A DNA stretch of 64,000 nucleotides, taken from NCBI GenBank assembly GCA_008638375.1, contig CM018052.1:11899006-11963005 (forward strand), read 5' to 3'. The DNA comes from Nyssa sinensis (lineage: Eukaryota > Streptophyta > Magnoliopsida > Cornales > Nyssaceae). The notes under the pieces are model-generated. The model was not told the origin of the DNA and ran no database searches. It saw only the letters and a list, made by a program, of their open reading frames with translations. The position numbers and the translations under genes were made by a program. Below are positions 37,701 to 48,844 of the stretch, piece after piece (within the stretch, counting starts at the first letter, position 1; the number at the start of each line of letters is the position of its first letter).

Positions 37701-39939
37701 ACCTTTGTGCATATTTATACAGCTTAATTCTATATATCCCTGAGTTAACCAAGCCCCACCTCAAATTGGACCAATGAGGTTGCATGCAAACCCCACATGA
37801 TTGCCCCCCTCAGCCCACCTCAGCCCTAAGATCCCACTGTTCTCTGATGTATATACATCTATATATATATATATAATAGATGTATATATATGGGCATATG
37901 TAATAATATATATAGACATATTATATAGCAAGAACTATGATTCATTTGTGGAAGGAGAAAAGGAGGGGGTCCAAAATTAGAAAGGAAGTGTGGGTGTTGT
38001 ATGCTCGGATAAGAGAGTCTAGAGAGAGAGGGCTGTAGAGAAATTGAAGGCCTTGCATGTGTATACACATGTGTCCATGGTGTGTGTATCTTCATTGGAG
38101 ATGCACCAAAAGGGAACTGAGACATGGTTGAAGCTCTGAAGTGCCCAAGGACTGAACCATGAAGCATGGGAACATGGACAGTGGTCGGTTATGAGGTATA
38201 TTTTCAAAAATTTGCTTCAATTCTTGATCTGAAGTTTTGGGTACTGTTTTGTGCATTGTAGAACTAGAATTGCATGCATGCTAACTAGTTGATGAGATCT
38301 GGGTTATTTAGGCTTGAAATGGACCATCAAACTGCTTGGAATTCAAGCAAAAACACAAAATCTGCCATTAATGGACCTGCACTGAATAGGGTCTGATCAA
38401 CCTCCACCGAACTTGATTTGAGTTACCCAGACCTGAACTAGACCCCATTAGGTGTTTAAAAATCACCATCCGCGACTGAAACTCACACGGGTAGACCCTC
38501 AAAACCGAACCTATACGTCTCGGCCATGGAACCCAAAATCTGAAATAGGCTCTTAAACTGAAATTGCTAAATGGGATGTTGATCCCCATGGACATACGGT
38601 CACAAAGAACCAAACCTTGTGAGATTTGGTTGAGAAATAAGGCCCCACGACCGAACTGAAAACCTGCATGATAATCGGTTATACAGAGCTCCATGCATGG
38701 GTTCGAAGCTCAAAATCGATGCCAAGTTGTTGGTCTAGACTCTAGGAACAGTTTGGAACCAAAATCAGTTGAAAACAGCCTTCGAAAACCCACGAAATTG
38801 GAAAAACTTGATGACTGCAACTAGGGCAACAATGCCCTGCACGATGAGGAAGACAGAGTCGACTCGGTCGACTCGCGTGTCGACCCAAACACGTGTCGGT
38901 CTACGGGCGTGCCACTACTTTAGTGGAACGGCACCGTTTGAGGTTAAAGGTTTTAAATTTAAAACCTGAATTCGACCTGTTTGGCAATCCAGATAATAAA
39001 TTGAAATCTGAACTGGGCCTATCCAAACCAAGAATAAGAAAGAAATTGGGGTTGCCAGGGATATCATATCCCGGTTCTCTGAAGGTAACTAGACCGGATG
39101 GTTTAGGGAAATTTGGACTGGTTCACTTGGTGAACCCTAGAACCAAACGGTTCTGAAACTATATTTTATTAAATTCTGTTTTGGCCCCACAGCTTTCTAA
39201 AATTTCATATTGACCCCCAACAGTTTTGGGATATTATACAGTGGCCCAGATTTTGGATAAATTATACATTTAAGCCCCTGGTAATTAATTAAATAATAAA
39301 ATAATTATTTAATTATTTTATTAAATAGGTAAAATTATAATTTTACCCCTGGACATTAAATATGTCAAACAGAGTCCAAATAAATTAAATAAATAGTGTA
39401 TTTTCACTATTTCAAGCATTCTGGACTCAATGGTACAGTCCGATTTTGGAAATACAGTCCCGAAAAATACAGACCCGTAAGTGATAAATGACCAAACTGC
39501 CCCTGATGGTACCCAGACCCAAATAAAAATATCAGATAGCCTATTTTGACTATCTCGGGCATTCTGAACTCAACGGTGAGGTCCATTTTATGAACTGACG
39601 TGCCGAAAAATATGACACATGTAATTACCAAATTACCCCTGATACCGTACGAGACCTAAACAAAGTCCGATTGGGACGAAACTGATACCGGTAGGAGCCC
39701 AGACACTGGTGAGACTGTATACTTGATTAGATGACGAATCGGGGTCAGAATTACACAAAACGTAAAATGACCAAAATACCCCTGAGCACTGTAAGTGCAA
39801 AGTAGAGGTCGAATAAAGGTCAAACTGATCTGATAAATTATCATAGGGATAATTATGAACACTGAAGGGCTAAATAAGACTCCGAGACTGTCAACGTGTA
39901 AAACGAGAAATGACCGATGTGTCCCGACGATCTAAAGCA

Positions 39940-40366
39940 GATACCAAATGAAGTCCAAGGGACTTACAAATTTATACATGGGATATATGGGACGTTCTGA
40001 GGACCATGATAGGGTCCGGGGCAAAAATGACAAAATTATCATTTTGCCCCTAAGACTAAATAAGTACCCAACTGATACCGATTAAAGTCTAAAAGACTTA
40101 AAACTTCATATATACGATATATGGGATATTCTGAGGACCAGAACAGGGTCCGGGATAAGAATGGCAAAATTATCATTTTGCCCCTATGGTTAAAATGAGA
40201 ACCTAACTGATACCGATTGGAGTCCAAAGGATGTAGAACTTTGTACTTAAGATATAAAGACTATTCCGAAGACCACGACAGGGTCCGGGACAAAAATGGT
40301 AAAATTACCATTTTGCCCCTAAGGTTGAATGAGTGCCTGACTGATAAAAATTGAAGTCTAAATGAC
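39940..40366. repeat. ~134-bp tandem repeat, three units, in F3
   Basis: Units start near GACTTACAAATTTATAC (39961), GACTTAAAACTTCATATA (40095) and ATGTAGAACTTTGTAC (40229). Each holds AGGGTCCGG and CATTTTGCCCCTA. The mirror image is in F2 at about 43735-44150. Confidence 0.85.
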
Positions 40367-41029
40367 TTAGGATATAATCCTAATAATTGCTAAGCCTAAT
40401 TAAAGAATGAAATAGCCTCGGGTGAGACCCAATGGAAGGGCGATAGGCTACTAGGCTATCTTAGGTAATCCGATAGATACCTAAGATGACGAATGAGACC
40501 TGAATGGATGAGTTCTGATCTGTCTGTGATTGATGATTATTATTCAGGATATACATGGAGATGCCTGACGTACCTGGAGGTTATCGGATTATTTATGCAA
40601 GGAAATAAGCGTAAAGTTTGTGAGTAACTTCTGACACTGTTTTGATACTGTCCCTTGATTTACTGATCTGTTTTGAATGCAATTATTTACGTGCAATTAT
40701 TTAAATGCATGCCTTTTCGTACTATATCACTTATGACATGGTTTTAGTCTTTTTAAATAATTGACTATATTCCTGATCCCTGTGCTAGCATCCCGTACTG
40801 TTTTGCCCGTTTTGAACTGTTGAGATAAAATGGATATATTAAACCATTATTTTCGAAACGATTAAATAAACCATGTGATATAGGCAAAGAACAACATTTT
40901 ATTGTATCGTATCGTTTTGTATAGTATACTGTTTGAATGCTATATTGTTTAAATGTATGTACTTAATGTACGTCCTTTGTATCACATTCCACGTGATGTG
41001 CTTGTATCCTTCGAATTAGGAATTCCGTT

Positions 41030-41680
41030 CAGTTCGGTTATGTGCTGTCCGTTAATGATATGTCTGCCTCGATTGATATGTTCCGTCCGGTTCTGACATG
41101 TTCCGTCCGTTAATGATGTTAAGTCCGCCTTGATTGATATATGGTCCAGTTCCGTTGTGTATTGTCCGTTGATGATACATCTGTCTTGATTGAAATATTG
41201 TTCAGTCCAGTTATGATTAGTTCCAACAGTGATGTGTCCCTGACTTGATTGTTATATTGTTTCTACCCAGTTCCGTTATGTTGTGTCCTGTTCATGATTT
41301 GCCTGTGTCTTGATTAGTGTATTGTTTCCGTTTAGTTCCGTTATAATTTTATCCGTTCGCGATATGCCTTTGCTTGACTGATGTATTGTTTCCGTTCGAT
41401 TCCGTTATATTCCGTCCGTTGATGATATGTCTGGCCTGATTGATAGATGGTCTAGTTCCGTTATGTTTCCGTCCTATTATTGGTATGCCTTGTCTTGATT
41501 GATCTTGTTCAACTCCGCTATGTTCTAGCCATTGATAATATGCCCCTGTCTTGACTGATTTATTGTTCCCACTCAGTCCCGATTGTGATTCGTTCCGTTA
41601 ATGAAAAGTCTGTGTCTTGACCGATATATTAGCAATAGTTATTGTTTTGACCGATTGGTTATGTCATGTTCCGATCCGTT
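41030..41680. repeat. ~60-bp diverged tandem array in F3
   Basis: About ten units built on TTCCGTTATGTTCCGTCCGT, GATGATATGTCTG and CTTGATTGATATATTG phrases. The mirror image, at a similar level of decay, is in F2 (about 42590-43085). Confidence 0.8.
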
Positions 41681-41851
41681 TGTATTGTTTGTTCGATTCT
41701 ATTTTATTGTACTAGACTGCTTATGAAATGGATTTATAAAAATAGTTATGTTTGAAATGACTAAATTATCCATGTTCCTTGGAAGCACAAAACTGGTTTT
41801 GAACCCATGATAGGGAACCTGTGTTACTCACTGGGCTTATTTAAGCTCACC

Positions 41852-41856
41852 CCATT
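41852..41856. other. target site duplication, left copy of F2 (CCATT)
   Basis: CCATT at 41852-41856 and 46984-46988 flank F2. The unbroken sequence AGAATAATGGGGTGAGC is present inside F2 itself at 42367-42383. Confidence 0.95.
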
Positions 41857-44499
41857 TGTCACATCCCGAACCCCACCCTACGCAGATGTCGAGGACGTGA
41901 CTGCCAGTCGATCGCGACGCGACCAACCAAAGGCAAATTCTGAACTTTCCGACGAATTGCACTCCAACTGTAGGGTCAGATGCAGCGGAATTTAAAACTT
42001 TTTCTTTGTATCACGAGAATGCAACTCACTTATCCATCATAAGTATATGTATCACAGAGCAAGACTAAATCCAGTCAGTCAACAATTCTAATTTCAGAGC
42101 ATATCTAAAATCAAGCATATAACAACATAGCAGATCTAATATCTCTAGAGTACCATTTAGTTCCATGAGCCATGTTCCAATATCTAGTGCATGTCAATCA
42201 AGTCAGTCGTATCATAACCCTTACCTGGATATACGGATTCGATTCACAAGAATGTAAGTCTCTACAAATCAGTGCCATCTGATCCTTATTTGCAATGCCA
42301 CTTGGCCTATTCACGTCATGTCATAGTACCTTCTAATCCAATGGAGATAATTCCTGAAAAATGTCAGAATAATGGGGTGAGCTTAAATAAGCCCAGTGAG
42401 TAACACAGATTCCCTATCATGGTTTCAAAACCAGTCCTTGCCTCCAAGGCACGTGGATAATTTAATCATTTCAAATTAACAATTTTCTAAATCCATTTCA
42501 TAAGCAGTCTAGTACAATGGAACAAGATTGCACAAACAGTACAAACGAATCGGAACATAACATAACCAATCAGACCAAAACAATAACCATTTCCAATATA
42601 TCGATCAAGACACAGACACTTCATTAACGGAACGAATCACAGCTGAGACTGGGTGGGAACAATAAGTCAATCAAGACAGAGGCATATCATCGACAGCTAA
42701 AACATAGCGGATCTGAACAAGACATCAATCAAGGCGAAGGCATACCTTCAATAGCTAGAACATAACGGAACTGAACAAAAACAATATACTAATCAAGACA
42801 CAAGCACATCATGAACGGAACAAAACATAACGGAGCTGAGTAGAAACGATATAACAATCAAGTCGGGGACGTATCACTAGCGGAACGAATCATGACCGAA
42901 CTGAACAACGTTTTAATCAAGACAGGGGCATATCATCACGGGTAGAACATAACGGAACTGAACAATACATCAATACAAACAGACCTATTATCGGCCGGCG
43001 GTACACAACGGAATCGAACGTATCAAGCAGGGACATAGACATAGCATTAACGGATAACACATAACCGAACTGAACGGAATTCCTAATTCAAAGGACACAA
43101 TCACATCGTGTGAAATGTAGTGCAAGGGGCCTACATTAAGTACGTACATTTAAACAATATAGTATTTAGACAGTATACTATACAAGTAGTACGGTACGAC
43201 AAAATATCGTTCTTTGCCTATATCACATGGTTAGTTTAATCATTTCGGGAATAATGGTTCAATACATCCATTTATCTCAACAGTTCAAAACAGGCAAAAC
43301 AGTACGAGATGCTAGCACAGGGATCAGGAATATAGTCAATTATGTAAAAAGACTAAACCATGTCATAAGTGATATAGTACGAAAAGGCATACATTTAAAT
43401 AATTGCACTTAAATAATTGCATTCAAAACAGATCAATAAATCAAGGGACAGTATCAAAACAGTGTCAGAAGTTACTCACAAACTTTACGCTTATTCCCTT
43501 GCATAAATAATCCGATAACCTCTAGGTACGTCAAGCATCTCCATGTATATCCTGAATAATAATCATCAATCACAGACAGATCAGAACTCATCCATTCTGG
43601 TCTCATTCGTCATCTTAGGTATCTATCGGATTACCTAAGATAGCCTAGTAGCCTATCGCCCTTCCATTGGGTCTCACCCGAGGCTATTTCATTCTTTAAT
43701 TAGGCTTAGCAATTATTAGGATTATATCCTAAGTCATTTAGACTTCAATTGTTATCAATCAGGCACTCATTCAACCTTAGGGGCAAAATGGTAATTTTAC
43801 CATTCTTGTCCCGGACCCTGTCGTGGTCTTCGAAATAGTCTTTATATCTTAAGTACAAAGTTCTACGTCCTTTGGACTCCAATCGGTATTAGTTAGGTTC
43901 TCATTTTAACCATAGGGGCAAAATGGTAATTTTGCCATTCTTATCCCGGACCCTGTTATGGTCCTCAGAATATCCCATATATCGTGTATATGAAGTTTTA
44001 AGTCTTTTAGACTTTAGTCGGTATCAGTTGGGTACTTATTTAGTCTTAAGGGCAAAATGGTAATTTTGTCATTTTTGCCCGGGACCCTATCATGGTCCTC
44101 AGAACGTTCCATATATCTCATGTACAAATTTGTAAGTCCCTTGGACTTCATTTGGTATCTGCTTTAGATCGTCGGGACACATCGGTCATTTCTCGTTTTA
44201 CGCGTTGACTGTCTCGGAGTCTTATTTAGCCTTTCTGTGTTCATAATTATGCCTATGATAATTTATCATATCAGTTTGACCTTTATTCGACCTCTACTTT
44301 GCACTTACAGTGCTCAGGGGTATTTTGGTCATTTTACGTTTTGTGTAATTCTGACCCTGATTCGTCATCTAATCAAGTATACAGTCTCACCAGTGTTCGG
44401 GTTCCTATCGGTATCAGTTTCGTCCCAATCGAACTTTGTTTAGGTCTCGTACGGTATCAAGGGTAATATGGTAATTTCATGCGTCGTATTTTTCGGCAC

Positions 44500-44835
44500 G
44501 TCAGTTCATAAAATGGACCTCACCATTGGGTCCAGAGTGTCCAACATAGTGAAATTGGACTATCTGTTATGTTTAATCGGCCTTGGGTATCATTAAGGGC
44601 AATTCGGTCATTTATACCTACGTGTCTGTATTTTTCGGGACCTCGGTTCATTAAACGGACCTCACCGTTGAGTCCAGAATGCCCGAGATAGTCAAAATAG
44701 GCTATCTGATATTTTTATTTAGGTCTGGGTACCATCAGGGGCAGTTCGGTCATTTATCACTTACGGGTCTGTATTTTTCGGGACTGTATTTCCAAAATCG
44801 GACTGTACCATTGAGTCCAGAATATTTGAAATAGT
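44500..44835. repeat. ~145-bp LTR module, three tandem units
   Basis: The core ACCTCACCATTGGGTCCAGA and its variants recur near 44517, 44662 and 44807. Each is preceded by a GGTCATTTAT..TATTTTTCGG block. The same core appears in G and J LTRs. Confidence 0.85.
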
Positions 44836-46342
44836 GAAAATACACTATTTATTTACTTAATTTGGACTCCGTTTGACATATTTAATGTCTAGGGGTAAAA
44901 TTGTAATTTTACCTATTTAATAAAATAATTAAATAATTATTTTATTATTTAATTAATTTATTCAGGGCTTAAATGTATAAATTTTCCAAAGTCTGGGCCA
45001 CTGTGTAATTTTCAGAAATGTTGGGGGTTGATCCGTAATTTCAGAAATCACTTGGGTTCAAAATATAATTTCATAATTTAGGGGTTCAAACCCCTTGGTT
45101 TTAGGGTTCAAAAATTGAACCGGTCCAGAACTCTAGTGAACCAACCGGTTCACTAACTCTCAGTGAACCGGAATTAAATATTCCTCTTATCCCTTAATTG
45201 GCCCTTAATTCATGGATAGCTTATTCCAATTTCCCCTATTTTAATTTTTAAAACCCGTAACCAAACAGGTAGGATCAGATTTTAAATTTAAAACATTCAG
45301 CCTCAAAACGGTGCCGTCTAACTAAAGCCCGTTTGGCGATGGGTCGGGTCCCGACCCGAACCCGAAATTGACCTGAACCGTGTCCAGTACTGTTCATCGT
45401 CTTCCTCACGAAGATGAACAGTAACCCTAGTTTCCAGTTTTCATATTTTCTCATTTTCGTGATATTTGAAGCACGGATTTCGGCCTGTTTTGGTTTCAAA
45501 CATCTTCTGGATGTCATGCCAACGGTTTGGCATCGATTTTATGGATCGAAGCCATGCATGGGGTGCTGTTTGGCCGATTATCGCGCAGAATTTCAGTGCG
45601 GTCGTGGGGCCTCATTTCTCCACCAAATCTCACGGAATTTGGCTTGTTATAAACCCTAGGTCAAGGCGGTTCTGTTCATGTGCTTCAATCAGGTTTTAAA
45701 TCCTTTTTGATTAAAATGGGTTTCTTGGCCGAAACCTGCAATTCCTAAATTGAGGGTCTTGACTTAAGTAACGGGGTCGCGGGTTGGTGGTTTTGGGGTC
45801 CTTAAGGGGTCTAGTTTAAGACCCGAGACACCAATCTAGATTTGGTTTAACCTTAATCAGACCTGTACCGAATTTTTCTCTCTACAAAATTTCTAAATCT
45901 CTCGATCAGTTTTGCATAATTTTACTTGATTTCTCATGCACTCGACGGCTCATACAATGTATATATTGTGTACATATTTGCATGTTCTAAATCTAAACGA
46001 ATTAAACAGAATTGATTTAGAAACTTACCTGTTACAGTGTTGCCCAGTTTTCCAAATTTCGGTTCTATTTGTCCAGTTTTCCTTCTCTTCCTCTCGAGAC
46101 TAGCTTCTCCATGAATGTCACCATGTACATACACCCATTTGCATGTACAATCTCACTCATGCATGAACCCTTTCCTCTCAATGGCAGATCCGTCCATACA
46201 CCAACACTCATAGGCAGTTTTTTGGTTTCTCCCAATTTGAGACACAGGTACAACATATATAAATATGTATATATATTTTATAATTCAGGTTGTTGCATGG
46301 TTTCTCATTGGGTGGAATGGTGGTCCAATCAGATTTAGTCTG

Positions 46343-46375
<33 letters not shown>

Positions 46376-46490
46376 CATATTTTATATATCATATATGGCT
46401 GCATGAAACCCCATTGGTCCATTTGGGTGGTAGCTTGGGGCAACTTTGAATATATATACAATTTAGTTGCATATATATGCACAAAGTAAT

Positions 46491-46564
46491 GGGTAGCCTA
46501 ACTGGTAAATTTTTGGGAAGAATTCATCCTCTCAAAGGTCAAGGGTTCAATTCCCTTGGCCTCC
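46491..46564 (+). other. tRNA-like segment in F2 with A and B boxes
   Basis: TAGCCTAACTGG (46494-46505) matches the Pol III A-box consensus at 11 of 12 positions. GGTTCAATTCC (46544-46554) is an exact B box. An AAGGG-TTCAATT-CCCTT arm forms a perfect T-stem. Spacing is tRNA-like. The 5' GGG and 3' CCTCCC could pair weakly. It is probably a tRNA-derived (SINE-type) piece carried by the LTR. Confidence 0.5.
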
Positions 46565-47501
46565 CATTTGGCCCCCTTTTTCACCATTTTTGGGCTAAGG
46601 CCCTGTTTGGCTGCGCATTAATTCAGTTTCTGATGTTTGCCTCATAACTTTCATTCCGTAACTCTTTTTTCGATGCGGTTTGTTCCGAGAGTTTCATATT
46701 TCAGTTATCTACAGTGTCAGAGGTTCCGTGTCATTTATTAGTCATTCGGGATTTCCGTGGTTAATCAATTCGAGTTCCGTCAGTGTTAAATTGACATTAT
46801 CTCACCTAATTAATGGATAATTAGGTTCGGGTATTGTACCCTATTCTCGAACATGTTTAATCATTCTATTGGTCTAGTGTGACCACCGGGAGATTAAGGT
46901 TAATTCCCTTTATTATTCCCTAAGCCGGTACTAATTAATAATTAATTATTTAATTATTAATTATACAAAGTCGGGGTGTTACACCATTATTCTGACATTT
47001 TTCAGGAATTACCTCCATTGGATTAGAAGGTACTATGACATGACGTGAATAGGCCAAGTGGCATCGCAAGTAGGGATCTGACGGCACTGAATTGTAGAGA
47101 CTGGTTTATTGTGGATTGAACCTGGTTATTCCGGTGAGTGGTATGTTATGACTGACTTGACTGATATATACTAGATAGACATGGCTCATGGAACTAATGG
47201 TACTCTAGAGATATTAGATCTGCTCTGTTGTTATATGCTTGATTTTAGATATGCTCTGAGATTAGAATTGTTGACTGACTGGATTTAGTCTTGCTCTGTG
47301 ATACATATTCTTATGATGGATAAGTGAGTTGCATTCCCGTGACACAAAGAAAAAGTTTTAAATTCCGCTGCATCTGACCCTACAGTTGGAGTGCAATTCG
47401 TCGGAAGGTTCAGAATTTGCCTTTAGTTGGTAGCGTCGCGACCGACTGGCAGTCACGTCCTCGACATCCGCGTAGGGTGGGGTTCGGGATGTGACAAATT
47501 T

Positions 47502-47716
47502 TCTTCTTTGTTTTGGTCCTCCATTGTATTACACACACAAACACACATACAAACATACACGGTCTCACACACACAGAAACACACATGGTTTCACACACAC
47601 AGAAACACACACTCACATACACTGTGTATCTCACATGCACTTAGTCTCTCTTTTTTCCCCTTTGAACACACACAAACACCCATGAACACACACTCCTCAC
47701 AGTCGGCCATGAAAGG

Positions 47717-47759
<43 letters not shown>

Positions 47760-48291
47760 GTCTAAGGAATGGGGGGAAAGAGAGAAAAATTTAAAAAGTG
47801 GGAGAAAGGGTGTAAGGACTTGTCCTATCAAAGTCTAATCTCTCATTTTTGGTTCCCTTCACACACACAATTATTTCCTCCTACCATAATAATGTTCACA
47901 TCTGTCATGTTCTAGAAAACCTCACTTGGCTTCTTGGAGAAGCTTCTCATGCTTCTCGAGGAGCCACATGGGCAGTTGCCCAACTATGCGCGCACGCTGG
48001 CCTAAATTGAAACTGTCTCGGAATCACACCAAACATTATACACTAGCTAATTTCTACACTCTGATTCTAAATATGCAGTCCGTTTCCTCAAATTCCATCG
48101 TTTGGATTTTCTTATCTATTTGCGTCCTGTAAATGACTATGTAGTCCCGTGACTTACACAAGTCCCAAATAAATTACTAAAACTCATTTTTAGCCTCATT
48201 ATATCATATAGATGATTTATCGACTCATTTTACATTTTATCTGACTCATTTTTTATTTATCTCTAGTTTTTCCTTAGTCTTTGTCCTTACA
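47502..48291. other. terminal J sequence
   Basis: CA-rich simple DNA (47528-47690), an (AG)n run (47722-47757) and then unique-looking sequence to the J end. ORFs in the CA-rich part are low complexity and are not called. Confidence 0.6.
47722..47757. repeat. (AG)n microsatellite
   Basis: Pure AG run inside J. Confidence 0.95.
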
Positions 48292-48296
48292 CCCTT

Positions 48297-48614
48297 GGGC
48301 ATCTCGAAGTAAGCATAGAATAGTTTGATCAAATGTGTGTATTAGACGTTGGAGGTGGAGAGGAAATTGGTCCAACCAAGATAATCAAAGTAAGAATAGA
48401 TGAAGATGGATTAAGTTTCGAAGAAGAGAGTGTTGATGTTTTTCCCATATTCAATAGTATGATGTTTGATATCATCATTAAAGTTTTGGGCGATTAAGAG
48501 GTTGAGAAATGTTTTCCTATCGTATCTAGATTTGGTATGCTCTTCAAGATCGAGATCAACCCTAATGTGCCTTCCTAAGGATTTGGATGATGGATTCTTG
48601 ATTTTAGGAGTCAT
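48297..48614 (-). pseudogene. N-terminal piece of the SIRE extra ORF
   Basis: Starts with ATG at 48614 (minus): MTPKIKNPSSKSLGRHIRVD, followed by LDLEEHTKSRYDRK and FLNLLIAQNFNDD. A stop follows ETKLF-type sequence near 48411, but recognisable reading in a neighbouring frame (LIKLFYAYFEMP) continues to the J junction and into 18090. This is the true start of the post-pol ORF, now 30 kb from its middle piece. A T-rich/CT-rich leader lies just upstream (48615-48800). Confidence 0.6.
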
Positions 48615-48844
48615 GGAAGAAAGACTTAAAGGTGAGAGAGAGATTTAGAGAGATTTGTAACAAGTTGGAGAAAGAAAGAAGTTGAAAGTTTGTAAAAGGC
48701 GCTTCTTTTGAAATGTTTGAAAACCATTCAGTTTTTATAGATTCAATCAAATCAGTCAACTGGTTTGGACCGTCACTCGGCTGGTTGTGCCTTAGTCTGT
48801 AGTTTTTAAGGTAGAATAATCCCACGCTTTTAGTTCTTATTAAG

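Larger units (their letters stand above)
41857..46983 (-). mobile_element. F2: 5127-bp solo-LTR-like element inserted in F3
   Basis: Starts TGTCACATCCCGAACCCC and ends AGTCGGGGTGTTACA with TSD CCATT. It is of the same family as its host F3 but inverted, so 42366-46983 pairs with 37206-41856 and 41857-42365 pairs with 46984-47496. No gag-pol, PBS or second LTR is present inside, so it behaves as a solo LTR. It contains 134-bp, 145-bp and 60-bp tandem modules plus a tRNA-like segment. Confidence 0.92.
37206..47496 (+). mobile_element. F3: ~5.2-kb solo-LTR-like element split by inverted relative F2
   Basis: Starts TGTAACACCCCGATCCTG and ends GGGTTCGGGATGTGACA, TSD AATTT. F2 separates it into 37206-41856 and 46984-47496. 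The same sequence, inverted, makes up F2, so F3 is in the opposite (plus) orientation to F1, F2, G1 and G2. It carries internal tandem arrays (39940-40366 and 41030-41680) and a tRNA-like segment (37624-37700). No coding domain is seen. ORFs such as 39656-39862 have a mirror image in F2 and look like chance openings. Confidence 0.9.
18091..48291 (-). mobile_element. J: solo-LTR-like element (~4.2 kb of its own) carrying nested elements
   Basis: Starts TGTCATGCCCTTGGCCC and ends AGTCTTTGTCCTTACA (TG..CA) with TSD CCCTT. After removing G1, F3 and their TSDs, about 4.2 kb remains: 18091-20140, 35832-37205 and 47502-48291. None of it codes. It contains a copy of the shared LTR module (ACCATTGACTCCGGAATGCC near 36124) and AC and AG microsatellites. 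Minus orientation is inferred from end similarity with G1. Confidence 0.75.

Noticed and set aside
39656..39862. 68-codon ORF with a mirror copy at 44237-44443
   Set aside because: It is in the inverted arms of F3 and F2 (LTR DNA, with the 145-bp module). Preservation follows from shared origin, not coding constraint.
41857..46983. F2 as a TIR DNA transposon, because of TGTMACAYCCCGA inverted ends
   Set aside because: 5-bp TSD, TG..CA ends and similarity of ends to the LTRs of G1, which has a PBS and PPT, favour a solo LTR. No transposase was found. Not fully excluded.
47528..47690. Plus- and minus-strand ORFs in the CA-rich region
   Set aside because: Low-complexity His/Thr or Val/Cys runs from CA repeats.
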